Shown piece after piece: positions 9,198 to 18,578 of a stretch of 50,344 nucleotides of DNA (positions are counted from its first letter, which is position 1; each line of letters starts with the position of its first letter). The notes beneath the pieces were generated by a model. It was given only the letters and a program-made list of their open reading frames with translations, did no database searches and was not told the DNA's origin. Source of the DNA: Paramicrosporidium saccamoebae (lineage: Eukaryota; Rozellomycota); assembly GCA_002794465.1 (NCBI GenBank), contig MTSL01000198.1, forward strand, positions 2,155 to 52,498. The letters run 5' to 3'. A program made the translations under genes and the position numbers.

Positions 9198-10172
9198 TTA
9201 GACTGGTGGCTCTGAAAAGTATTGTGGCTTCCAAATAGTGCAACAGCATCCAATTAAATTTGATATTTCCAGCGGTGACTGGCCAACCTTGTAGGTAAAC
9301 ACCAGCAGTCCCGACTGCGCGCCTTTGGAGAAATACAGCCTGGCATGCCGTCGTTTGCATTTTGACCGCAAGCTTTTCGCTGCAGCCTCATCAGGAGGGA
9401 TCCCTTCAAGGACATATATATGCTGCGGGATCCAGCCTGTGTAAAAATCGAAATGATCATTCTGTATAGCGGCGGTGGTTCCAGATGGACCAAACAATTG
9501 TGAGGGCTTTGACGGTTCTGACGGCTCCAATGGTACAAAGGGTTCTATGGCGTCAATGTCCACGTCCTTCCATCCCCGGAACTGGACAATCTCTCCGTCT
9601 GTTGTTGATTCGTCCTCGTGTGCAACTGGCTTGACTTTGGCTTGTGGTAAAGTCTTTTTGTCATTAAAATTTTGGAATATTCGCGCTCTTGCAATCTCGT
9701 ATTGTTCCTCTCGCTCTGCTAGCGACTTTGCATTGGCTGTCGGCTTTGCAACTACAGTCTGTTCAGTGGCATTTTCGCGCTTCATAATTGTAAATTTCTG
9801 CAAAGCTACAGCCTTCTGACCAGGTTCGGGAGGTACAGACCATTCTGGTTCAGCCAAATCAGCCAACTTTAACAACGGCCGAGCATGTCCCGAAAATGGC
9901 CTGTACACGGTTACTGTCCTCTCCAGGCTGTCCGCTGTCCTCTGCAAGTCATAATACCTTGTGATACGATGCACGAGCATTCTGTAATAAGAGTTTAGGT
10001 CGCAAAAGGTGACCTCTGCTTCACTGCCGCGAAATAGTGTTCCCACAATTTGTGTCTCTATGCGTAAAATAAACTCGCGGTCCTTGGACGAGCCATTCAA
10101 AGCGGTAAGAAGATAAGCGTCCACTGTGAGGTCTTTATAGTTGCATTCGACAGAATGGCCAGAGAATTCCAT
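9198..10172 (-). CDS. R3H and SUZ domain RNA-binding protein
   Basis: 324 residues from the ATG at 10172. The R3H domain (about 28-93) has the leading helix VDAYLLTALNGSSKDREFIL and the core RxxxH (R64, H68) in SYYRMLVHRITRYYDL. The SUZ-like motif follows (about 125-165: FTIMKRENATEQ and AEREEQYEIARARIFQNF). This R3H-SUZ order is that of R3HDM1/R3HDM2/ARPP21 and fungal relatives, which bind single-stranded RNA and act in post-transcriptional control in the cytoplasm. A Pro/Ser/Glu-rich linker follows and then an unplaced C-terminal region (about 230-324). Its promoter region holds the tandem repeats at 10251-10445. Confidence 0.8.
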   Translation of the reverse strand: MEFSGHSVECNYKDLTVDAYLLTALNGSSKDREFILRIETQIVGTLFRGSEAEVTFCDLNSYYRMLVHRITRYYDLQRTADSLERTVTVYRPFSGHARPLLKLADLAEPEWSVPPEPGQKAVALQKFTIMKRENATEQTVVAKPTANAKSLAEREEQYEIARARIFQNFNDKKTLPQAKVKPVAHEDESTTDGEIVQFRGWKDVDIDAIEPFVPLEPSEPSKPSQLFGPSGTTAAIQNDHFDFYTGWIPQHIYVLEGIPPDEAAAKSLRSKCKRRHARLYFSKGAQSGLLVFTYKVGQSPLEISNLIGCCCTIWKPQYFSEPPV

Positions 10173-10250
10173 TTGATGGACGTTAGAACATGCCCACCGA
10201 GACGGCCGGGGATGAATGTTTATTAACCGAAACACCGAGGATCTGAAAAG

Positions 10251-10445
10251 CGAATAATCTCGGATTTGTCTATCGGTAGAGTCAATAACTACATATTATT
10301 AATCCAGGTCTCTCGGACAGGGATCAACGATTACATATTCATCCGAGTCTATCAGATTTTAATCCGGGTCTATCAGATATTAATCCGGGTCTATCAGACA
10401 TGAATCACCGATTACACATTCATCCGGGCCTATCAGATATTAATC
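10251..10445 (+). repeat. Degenerate 21- and 40-base tandem repeats
   Basis: Units built on TCTATCAGATATTAATCCGG, some extended by a segment with CACCGATTACACATTCATCC. Roughly six units. The last one runs into the 3' end of the methyltransferase gene and contains its stop codon (10440-10442). Confidence 0.8.
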
Positions 10446-11720
10446 AACAGTTGCATCTTCGAGTGTGGCTAGGAATGATACATTTTCAAAATCATCCAAC
10501 ATTGGATTATAGCCCGACTTTGTCTTGGTTTTTAGGACATTTGCGTTCTCTTGACAAAATTCGCGCTGCTTGAAAAGCTTAACTTTGTTGCCGGACAAAT
10601 GTTTATACAATGCCCCAAGGACGGGAAACTTGAGTGGGAAGAAAATGTCAAATAGTCCTCGCTGCAGTAGATATGTAGTGCAAGATACAGTGTCGCCCTC
10701 GTAGCGAGTCTGTACTGTTGGTCCACCATGGCCCTCGATTGTCTCGGGAAGCGCATCAAAGTCGGTCATCAAAAAATGATGTTTGGGAAAGAAGCGCACC
10801 AGCTGTTTCATAAACCTATATGGTCCAGTTGGAATAAATTCAGATTCCCACGGCTGATCGAATTGAAAGAGAGTCATTGGCCAAACTTTGCTGAATATGC
10901 TGGAAAGGCGACGTTTGGTACTTGGCCAGTCATGACCAACAGAGTCAAGGGCATTGACCACTTCTATTATAAGTGGATCCTCAGCCGGGACAAACACTTC
11001 CGAATACTTTGCCTGTCTGTCGCCAAATTTTGCATCATCATTAGTAACAACCATTGCCTGCTCCAACGCTCCATCTGCAGCAAATCTTACACGATCCTGC
11101 GGCAAATTGTCAAACATTTCAATGGCAAACACAAAGACCCTCCGTGGCTCCATGATATTCCAGTCCAAAAATGATTTGTTGTGGATGTGTATCTTGCCGT
11201 GATGCCGTTTTTGTAGACTGAGTAGACGAGTCTGCACCAAGTGATGGCTAATTTCAATCAAATGATACTCCAATCTATCATAAATTTCAGGGTATTGGAC
11301 TTTGTAAAAGTCGCAAATGTCGTCACACAGAGTGCCATTCCCAGGTCCAACTTCGTAGATTATTACAGGGTCATTGCGAGCCTGTCTCTTGACGTATTCT
11401 GCCAAGCCTTGGGCATACCACGGCCTGAAGAGCTCACTTGGTGTATGCCACAGCTGATAAAACTTTAACGCACTCGTCTGCTCCTTGTACATTTCATACA
11501 GCCTCCGGCTATATTCTTCATGATCCCGGAGCTCAGTGAAAGGTAATGGACCGTTGTTAGCGGAGAAAATATTAACATGTCGCTGAAAATACCCGTCACG
11601 CTCATTATATAGCGAGTCGTGGATAAATTCACGAACCAATTCAGCCGATCGCGTCAACTTGAGGCCACTGAATGCAGCATTGCTGGATAGAACCCTTTTC
11701 GGAATCAATTGATGCCACAT
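10440..11720 (-). CDS. MidA/NDUFAF7-type SAM-dependent methyltransferase (mitochondrial)
   Basis: 426 residues from the ATG at 11720, with a basic, acid-free N-terminus that suits mitochondrial import. The SAM-binding loop is YEVGPGNGT (122-130), preceded by WHTPSELFRPWYAQGLAEYV. NDUFAF7/MidA proteins methylate an arginine of complex I subunit NDUFS2 during assembly. The wording here is closer to the second fungal MidA-type group (yeast YKL162C-like), whose substrate is unknown, than to canonical NDUFAF7. The gene is divergent from the next one with only 30 bases between start codons, so they likely share a promoter. Its stop codon lies inside a tandem repeat. Confidence 0.72.
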   Translation of the reverse strand: MWHQLIPKRVLSSNAAFSGLKLTRSAELVREFIHDSLYNERDGYFQRHVNIFSANNGPLPFTELRDHEEYSRRLYEMYKEQTSALKFYQLWHTPSELFRPWYAQGLAEYVKRQARNDPVIIYEVGPGNGTLCDDICDFYKVQYPEIYDRLEYHLIEISHHLVQTRLLSLQKRHHGKIHIHNKSFLDWNIMEPRRVFVFAIEMFDNLPQDRVRFAADGALEQAMVVTNDDAKFGDRQAKYSEVFVPAEDPLIIEVVNALDSVGHDWPSTKRRLSSIFSKVWPMTLFQFDQPWESEFIPTGPYRFMKQLVRFFPKHHFLMTDFDALPETIEGHGGPTVQTRYEGDTVSCTTYLLQRGLFDIFFPLKFPVLGALYKHLSGNKVKLFKQREFCQENANVLKTKTKSGYNPMLDDFENVSFLATLEDATVD

Positions 11721-11750
11721 AAAGCTTTGTCGGATTAAAAAAACGGTAAA

Positions 11751-13296
11751 ATGAATGTTCACCTAATTGCAATTTTGGTCAAAGCTGCGCTCAGTCTCCG
11801 TATTTATCTTGGACAAAATGGATTTTTTGGCAAGCTCTCACTGGATTCCATACAAAAAGTCTTACTTCCAATGGTGCTAGCGCTAACAGAAAATTTCTTG
11901 CCATTAAGTCGCATGCTAGCAACAGCGGACAATGGCATCCCGTCGCTTTTAAATGATTGCAAAGTCTATGATCAAGATTCGCTGGCTCGGGTTTTAGATT
12001 TTGTAATGAACAAACAGCCTGATTCCAGACGCTACCTTCTCCCCCTTGGGTGCCACGCAAAACTCGGTGAACTGGGCTTGTCCGTTGATTATCTGCTCCA
12101 CCATCGACTCTTGCCAACAATCTCGCTCGAATCTGATAATCTTCGCCATATTATAAAGGCCATGGAGCATATTGATGAACTTGATCCCCAGGGTCTTTTT
12201 CGCCTTAATCAATGGACCCTTTCGCTGTATCATAGGATATTATCAGAGTATCCACAATTGGCATTGGAGACGCCAATCCATCGATATGTTGAAGTAAACA
12301 TGGTTTCCTATTTCCAAGACAAGGAATACGTGCTTGACTGGCTCGTGTTGTATGGATTACAAAAACCAGACATTGCTGCGATTTCTGGAATATTGGTATT
12401 GCTACTGGAAGCCTCTTTGGAAAGATGCGAGGATGGTTTGGACCGCGAAAGTCTATTCATTTGTCAAAAATGTGTGCTGGGAATTGAAAAATTAACGAAG
12501 CATTATCAACAGGTTGCCGAGAATTTACTCGAAATCCCGATTACCTTGGAAACGCTCAAGGTGCAAATTTTGAGAAACGTACCTTTTCCAAACCAGCCGA
12601 CCGAGTTTCTTCCCCTCAAGCCGGCCGGATCCCTTCCAGACCAGTGGACTGATCTGCAACAGTTNNNNNNNNNNNNNNNNNNNNNNNNNNNNNNNNNNNN
12701 NNNNNNNNNNNNNNNNNNNNNNNNNNNNNNNNNNNNNNNNNNNNNNNNNNNNNNNNNNNNNNNNNNNNNNNNNNNNNNNNNNNNNNNNNNNNNNNNNNNN
12801 NNNNNNNNNNNNNNNNNNNNNNNNNNNNNNNNNNNNNNNNNNNNNNNNNNNNNNNNNNNNNNNNNNNNNNNTCCAGTATTTTCAGCGGCGCGTTCGAAAG
12901 GTAGCTGGTGGTAAGGTATTTAAAATCGCAAATTGCTCATTGGAAGTGTTGGGAGACACTCTGTCTTCTCTTGTTATGGACTATTTTGAGATGCCTGGGC
13001 GGATCCACGGGGTGCCTGGTGCTGAATTTCTGAATTTTTGGCTAGAGAGATATCTCAAGACATCTCCATTAGAGTTTCAAATTGATCCAGCAACACGCAT
13101 CATTACCCCCACTAATGTAGGGGCTGAAAAGTCGAAATATGTCATTTCCATGGTTCTTCTGCTAAAACTGCACTTTGAGACCCTCTACGATTTCGACCTG
13201 GGCACTCAGCGCATTCTCCTTGAAGGAGTTTTGGGCTCTTCATTGAACACTCTGGCACGACTTGTCTATAATATTTCTGTTTATTGGTCCGGCTAA
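11751..13296 (+). CDS. Unknown helical protein, interrupted by an assembly gap
   Basis: I do not recognise this protein. 304 codons are readable before a 207-base N run (12665-12871). After the gap the open frame restarts in another register at 12874 (QYFQRRVRKVAGGK) and runs to the stop at 13294, so the gap size is probably wrong, or it hides an intron. The sequence is almost all helical and leucine-rich, without clear membrane segments; it could be an alpha-solenoid. It starts 30 bases from the methyltransferase start on the other strand. After the double stop TAA TAA (13294-13299) the same frame stays open to 13560; see the separate entry. Confidence 0.6.
12665..12871. other. Assembly gap (207 N)
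   Basis: Run of N inside the preceding gene. The frames before and after do not match if the length is taken at face value. Confidence 1.
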
Positions 13297-13299
13297 TAA

Positions 13300-13563
13300 A
13301 GTGTATATCGCCTATTAATCAAAAGCGCGTCTGTTGATGAGTTAATTGAGTTTACCAAAGTACGTGGCGCCTTTACAGGCCGCCATGCCCAATATGATAC
13401 CGCTGTTTGGATCGGACCCACCAGTATTGAGCGGATGCTGGATAACAGAAGCTTTACAAGTATTGCAGGAATCAAGAGTCCCCGTTTGTTAAAATTCTAC
13501 ATAGCTATGCAATCTGATCAAGCCGACATGGACAGCAACTCTTGTTGGTTTAGGTCTCTGTGA
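13300..13563 (+). pseudogene. Orphan open fragment after a double stop (copy A of decayed coding element)
   Basis: 87 codons stay open in the same frame as the upstream gene, directly after TAA TAA. There is no ATG at the start and no canonical short intron that would join it in frame. The product (for example GAFTGRHAQYDTAVWIGP, then SIERMLDNRSFTSIAG) looks like real protein. Similar but stop-broken sequence occurs at 5356 and 27385. It may be a gene fragment, a readthrough extension or a 3' exon with an unusual intron. It ends 16 bases before the 3' end of the next, convergent gene. Confidence 0.4.
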
Positions 13564-13579
13564 TAAATTTCAGCTGCGA

Positions 13580-15130
13580 CTATCTTGGAGGGGGAGCACC
13601 TGCCAAAACAGCCCAATCCAGACAGGTTTGTAAATCCCAGCCACCGGCTAACCTTTGCAAGTTCTCTTTACCGGTATGTTCCAGCCACAGCCCGAGAGGC
13701 TTTAGCAATAGATATCGGCTTCGACTCACTCTCTCATCATAGTTCAGATCTTTTAAGGGATTTTGGCCTTCCAGAAATTGTTCACCAACACGACGAAAGT
13801 TGGGCCACTCATCAATTAGACTGTCCAGAGTAGTTACGGGTGGCAGCGTGAAACGAACACGTGCTCCTAGTCTCGGGCTCTTTTCTGTGTCGCTGCTGGT
13901 TGTGAGTTCAGCTCCGGCTTCGGCTCCGGCTCCGGCTCTGGTAGTTGTGACTGTTGTCTCTATAGTAGGTGATGACTCTTCAGGAGGGACGATTAGTCTC
14001 ACGGGAGGGGGAGAAGGTCTTACTGGAGGGGGGAGTGGTCTCACAGGATAGCAGGGTACGATCACAGGATAGCATGGTAGCACCATAGGGTAGCACGGTA
14101 GCACCATAGGATAGTAGGGTGGCATCACAGGATAGCGGAGTGGCCTCATAGGAGGGTTGGGCGGCTTTACGAGAGAACCGAGTGGTTTTACAGGAGGACG
14201 CGATTGATATTCAGATTCTACTTTGGCATCTTGCACAGCGTCAGCGACCTTGCACTCAACAGCGGGGGTGAAGAATGGTGTCTCAGAGTCCTCTCGGGCA
14301 TTTTTACTGTCGACTGTTGCCGCTAAAGCACAGGGTTGAGACTCGGGTCTGAGATCCTCAACATTGATTTCACATTCTACCACTGAAACACAAGGTATAC
14401 ATTTAGGGTCCACCCCAATTATATCGCCCTTCGTACCAGCATTGTCAGTAGCAATCATGTCGGGCAAACATTCTGTTGGTAAAGTGTGGGAATTATGGTT
14501 AGAATTCACTTGGTCGGCATCATAATTTCCTAAAGGGATACAGGGGAAACGTGCAGCAATCACTGTATTATCATCAGTATCGTCTGCAACTGCGCGTTCG
14601 GCTGCCAAGATTTCGGCATTTTCAATGTTATATAACCTTGTTTCTTCTCCACGTGCGCAGCCCTTGACCTGTGGTGATTGGACTTTTTGAAGATTTGTTT
14701 GAAATTCGGTCCCCGCACCTGTAGATTGCGCTTTCGACAGCCCATTTGGGCTGGTCGTAATGTTCTCAATGCTATGGCTTTTGGCCTGCAGTAATTGTAA
14801 CCTTTGAAGCTTCCTTTGAAATTCGGCCTCTACATTTATGGATTGCGCTCTAGCTGCTTTCAAGAATTCATTCAGGCTCATGGTAATGCTGCTTGCATTA
14901 GCTGCATTTTGGTCACTCTTCCCTAATTCTTTAGCTGTGGAAATGACCTCTGCCACCTTGTCGGAATTTGCAGGAATGTCTTGTGGATGCATTGGCGGAC
15001 CATTTTGACTTTCGGCGTTTACTTTGGTAGACGGCTTCTTTCTGAGAAGCCTTCCCGAGGAGCAGCAGTATACGTCCACGCTCAGTAGTAGCAAAAGTCC
15101 AACTTGGAGAGAGCCCAATAACATTACCAT
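13580..15130 (-). CDS. Secreted proline-rich protein, lineage-specific
   Basis: 516 residues. A signal peptide is clear (MVMLLGSLQVGLLLLLSVDV). The middle is disordered and rich in Gln, Asn, Ser and acidic residues, with scattered cysteines. At about 345-390 there is a Pro/Tyr repeat of the type YPMVLPCYP, encoded by tandem repeats around 14045-14160. The C-terminal 95 residues form the only compact-looking part (RVRFTLPPVTTLDSLIDEW through YLLLKPLGLWLEH), with a faint likeness to the GCR1_C/fungal DNA-binding pattern that I would not rely on. Function unknown; probably surface-exposed or exported. Confidence 0.7.
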   Translation of the reverse strand: MVMLLGSLQVGLLLLLSVDVYCCSSGRLLRKKPSTKVNAESQNGPPMHPQDIPANSDKVAEVISTAKELGKSDQNAANASSITMSLNEFLKAARAQSINVEAEFQRKLQRLQLLQAKSHSIENITTSPNGLSKAQSTGAGTEFQTNLQKVQSPQVKGCARGEETRLYNIENAEILAAERAVADDTDDNTVIAARFPCIPLGNYDADQVNSNHNSHTLPTECLPDMIATDNAGTKGDIIGVDPKCIPCVSVVECEINVEDLRPESQPCALAATVDSKNAREDSETPFFTPAVECKVADAVQDAKVESEYQSRPPVKPLGSLVKPPNPPMRPLRYPVMPPYYPMVLPCYPMVLPCYPVIVPCYPVRPLPPPVRPSPPPVRLIVPPEESSPTIETTVTTTRAGAGAEAGAELTTSSDTEKSPRLGARVRFTLPPVTTLDSLIDEWPNFRRVGEQFLEGQNPLKDLNYDERVSRSRYLLLKPLGLWLEHTGKENLQRLAGGWDLQTCLDWAVLAGAPPPR

Positions 15131-15207
15131 AATCCAACGCGGAAGAACCTAACAACTCTATGAATATTTATTCCTTTGGCGCAATTACGTAATGGCAACA
15201 AAAAATA

Positions 15208-15279
15208 TTCCGCATCGGGGAATCGAACCCCGGCCTTCTCGGTGAGAGCGAGAGATCCTAGCCACTAGACCAATGCGGA
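15208..15279 (-). tRNA. tRNA-Glu (anticodon CTC)
   Basis: 72 bases including the discriminator A (15208). A seven-pair acceptor stem (15273-15279 with 15209-15215), a D arm with GGTCTAGTGGCTAG, a five-pair anticodon stem around the loop CTCTCAC, and a T arm with GGTTCGATTCC. No intron. A run of six T on the transcribed strand follows (15200-15205) and fits a Pol III terminator. It lies between two divergent protein genes. Confidence 0.96.
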
Positions 15280-15396
15280 CACTGTGAGGAGGGCCACAAG
15301 TTAAATTACGATACAATTAATTTTGGCGGTGTCGGTAATGATTGGCTCTTGAGTGTTTTCTTTCATGCAATCTTTACAGAGAACCACGGTGTGGCA

Positions 15397-18363
15397 ATGG
15401 CTGATGGCAACGTCCGGGTGGCAGTACGAGTACGGCCGCTGTGTGCGCGGGAGCGCCTTGCAGGCTCGAATGAAGTGATTTCCCTCGGCAACGATGGTGT
15501 CAGTGTTGTTGCTGCGCCGGATAGACAGTTTACATTTGATTCCGTGTTCGGCGCCGATATTGGACAGGACACCGTCTTTGGAGAACTTGCCAAGCCTCTG
15601 GTGGACTATTTCGTTGACGGTTTCAACTGCACCATTCTTGCGTACGGACAGACTGGTTCCGGAAAGACATTTACCATGGGCACCGGACTGGAGGGATTGG
15701 ACGAGCTGACCGTCGGCATAATTCCGCGTGCAGTGCAGCAGCTGGTTGGACGACTAGAGCAGGTTTTCAACGGCGCCAGCGGCAATGCAGAGGGCGGCGA
15801 ATTTTTCGAAATTTACGTCTCGTTTCTGGAATTGTACAATGAAGAGATTGTCGACCTTCTCAGCTCACAAGATCGAATGGACCGGAATAAGCGACCAGTT
15901 CTGACGATCCGCGAGGATGTTTCTGGTGCCATTTGCATTGCGGGAATTAAAGAGGAGAAAATTGGATGTGGCGAGGATATCCTAGAATGTCTGCAAAAGG
16001 GCACGCTGGGGAGGACGACCAAGAGTACAGATATGAATTTAGTGTCCAGTAGGTCTCATGCCGTCTTTACCATCACGCTGAGACAGAGAAGGATGGTGTC
16101 AGACGAGGTGGGAGTGCTCACACTGAAGAATTTTGTTTCTAAATTGCATTTTGTTGATTTGGCCGGATCTGAGCGCGTAAGCAGCCATGCGTGTTCTAAT
16201 TTTTAGCTAAAAAGGACAGGGGCAGTGGGTGACCGGGCCAAAGAGTCCATTTCCATCAATTCGGGACTATTGGCATTGGGAAATGTCATCTCGGCGCTTG
16301 GCGATGAGACACGAAAGACAACACATGTTCCATATCGAGACTCTAAACTTACTCGTCTGCTGCAGGATTCATTGGGAGGGAATAGCCGAACAGTGATGAT
16401 TGCGTGCATTTCGCCATCTTCAGATAATTATGCAGAGACAATCAATACCTTAAAGTATGCAAACCGGGCCAGAAACATCAAGAATACTGCGCAGATTAAC
16501 GAGGATTCGGCAGGGAATGCAGCCTTTGAAATTATGCAGTTGAAGAAGCAAGTCGCCGCCCTCAAAACGGAGATTCTGCAGCTCCGCGGTCTTGGAATGC
16601 GAAGAACAGTCGAATCAACGCCGAGGAAATCCACAACTGCCGATACCGACGAACTGACAAGACTAAGAGCGCAGAATAGAGATCTCCAAAGAAAATTTGA
16701 TGCAATGCAGAGAGAAAAGATCAACGTCGAGGCTGAGCGTGATTTCTACAAGAGTGCAGCCTCTTCAAAGCTGAGAGAGGGAGAATCACCAGGTCGACAA
16801 GTAAACATCATCAAGGACCATTTGAAGACTATTTCTGAGCTCCACCATAGAATCTCCGAAATGGAACAAAAAGCACGCGACACTGGAAGCACAACAGCGG
16901 CCAGAAAAAGGATCGGAAGCACTGGACCGGCACGGACTACCGGACCGGTACGGAGCGGAGCACCACCCAGTCCGGGAGTACAAGCGAATGATCCACCGGG
17001 CTGGTTCAACAAGGCCAATGCGCTGATTGACCGGACCCGAAATGAACTCCAGGAAAACACATCAATAATGACCGAATTACGCCATAATGCCATGGATGAT
17101 TTGTTAAAGGAGGATGCTGTGCCCTCCAGTGGAAGTAGAGAGGCATTTGCAGCAGCCGTGATCAGTAGGACAGAGGTGCTGATGGGACAAATACGCAACG
17201 ATCTGAACCTGAAAGAGGAGCTGATTGTGCAGATTGAGAATAGCCAGCAAGAGTTTCTGGCAATGCGACGCAAATACGACGAACGACTCCGATTACTCCG
17301 GGAGAATGTGTCTGTCGTTCAACGAGAGCGCGATGAAGCTCTCAAGGCCGTGTCGGCACCCAAAGAAGACTCGCGTAGTATGCGTCTCAAGTATGAGGAA
17401 AAGATTAAAAAGATGGGACGTGAGATTAACGATCTAAAGTCCAAAATATCCGATCTCAACCGTGATTCGGGGAACAAAATCTCCACCAATGACCAATTGG
17501 TAAGGAATTTGCGATCAGCAGTACAAACTGCAAAAACAGAAAAGGCTCGATTGCAGAGCAGGGTGGACGAGCTGACTGGCCGTCTACGAGAAGATTCAGC
17601 AGAGTTTGAGATGAAGGAGCTGCGACTCCGGGAACGCAAGGCCACAGAACAAGCGCGCAAGTACAAAAAGGCGTATGATTTCCAAAAGACGCTGTTGCAA
17701 AAACGGGTTGAGCAGTATTTGCAGACCAAAAGCCGAGTCAGAATGCTGCTGGTTCAGTTGCGACGACATCGGGTGCCTCTTAGTCCGAGTATGGGCAATC
17801 TGCTGGACTCGCCCAGTTGGCGTCGTCATCCCTCCCCCAATCCCCTGGAGACGCCAATTCCCAAAAGTCGCAGCTCCAGCGGTTTGGCCAGCAAAGCAGT
17901 CAGTGCGGCCGATCTCACCGAGGCAAATGGGACAACTGAGGCAGATTTTGGTCGTCTCTCATTGGAGCCAAAGGGAATGTCAGTAGACGGCTTCCCCTCT
18001 GATGACCCCGAATACATTACATCGCCTGCCCTTACCAATCCGATGGAGACGCCGAGTGCAAAGTCACGTCGTTCCTCGCTGATTCAGCACGGGCAGCCGC
18101 TGCTTGTGGCACCCGGCTCCGAAGTTCCACGATCGGTACTACGGATGTCGCCGCTTTTGCCCCGTCGGACGGACATGTTTGCTCGTATCGCCGATGCGGC
18201 CTCCCTGTCACTTGCTTCGCACCATTTGCAGCAGCTCCAAAATTGGTCAGCGTCCACCTCGGGCACTCCCTCAAGATCCAATTCGCGTGACATCCAGCCC
18301 ACCTCGCCCATGAAGATTGATGACGATGTGGTCGAGTTTTACCGTTCTTCCCCTGTAGACTAG
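15397..18363 (+). CDS. Kinesin-4-like motor protein (KIF4/chromokinesin type)
   Basis: Two exons, 15397-16176 and 16207-18363, joined across a 30-base GT-AG intron that splits the motor right after DLAGSER; the joined protein has 978 residues. The motor domain (1 to about 350) has the P-loop GQTGSGKT (84-91), switch [12 protein letters not shown], switch II DLAGSE and [20 protein letters not shown]. The neck and stalk (about 360-810) are coiled coil, and the tail is Ser/Pro-rich. Sequence of the motor is nearest to kinesin-4, plus-end motors that work on spindle microtubules and chromosome arms. The first upstream codon in frame is TTG; the ATG at 15397 starts [14 protein letters not shown] as expected. 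It is convergent with the nucleoporin gene. Confidence 0.9.
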
Positions 18364-18495
18364 TCTCAATACAGATAACTTCCATGTATATATATATGTG
18401 GCATAGAGGATTGATGATCAGTTGGGTATTTGAGGACAGTGGGATGTGTATCAATACTATTCTAGGACTAGCAGTGGATGGCTTTCCGCCTGACA

Positions 18496-18524
18496 GTCCA
18501 TACTATTTATCCCCACTACGCGAC
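18496..18524 (+). repeat. Dispersed intergenic motif, copy b
   Basis: The 26 bases from 18496 are identical to 29-54 at the left edge, ending in CCACTACGCGAC. It lies between two convergent genes, kinesin and nucleoporin. Confidence 0.85.
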
Positions 18525-18578
18525 ATATATATTATATAATACTACGACAGTTCTACTCTGAACAAGACACCATTGTTT

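Noticed and set aside
18409-18500. Possible C/D box snoRNA (TTGATGATC and CCTGACAG)
   Set aside because: The C box departs from RUGAUGA, the terminal stem is only about three pairs, and no rRNA match was recognised next to the D box.
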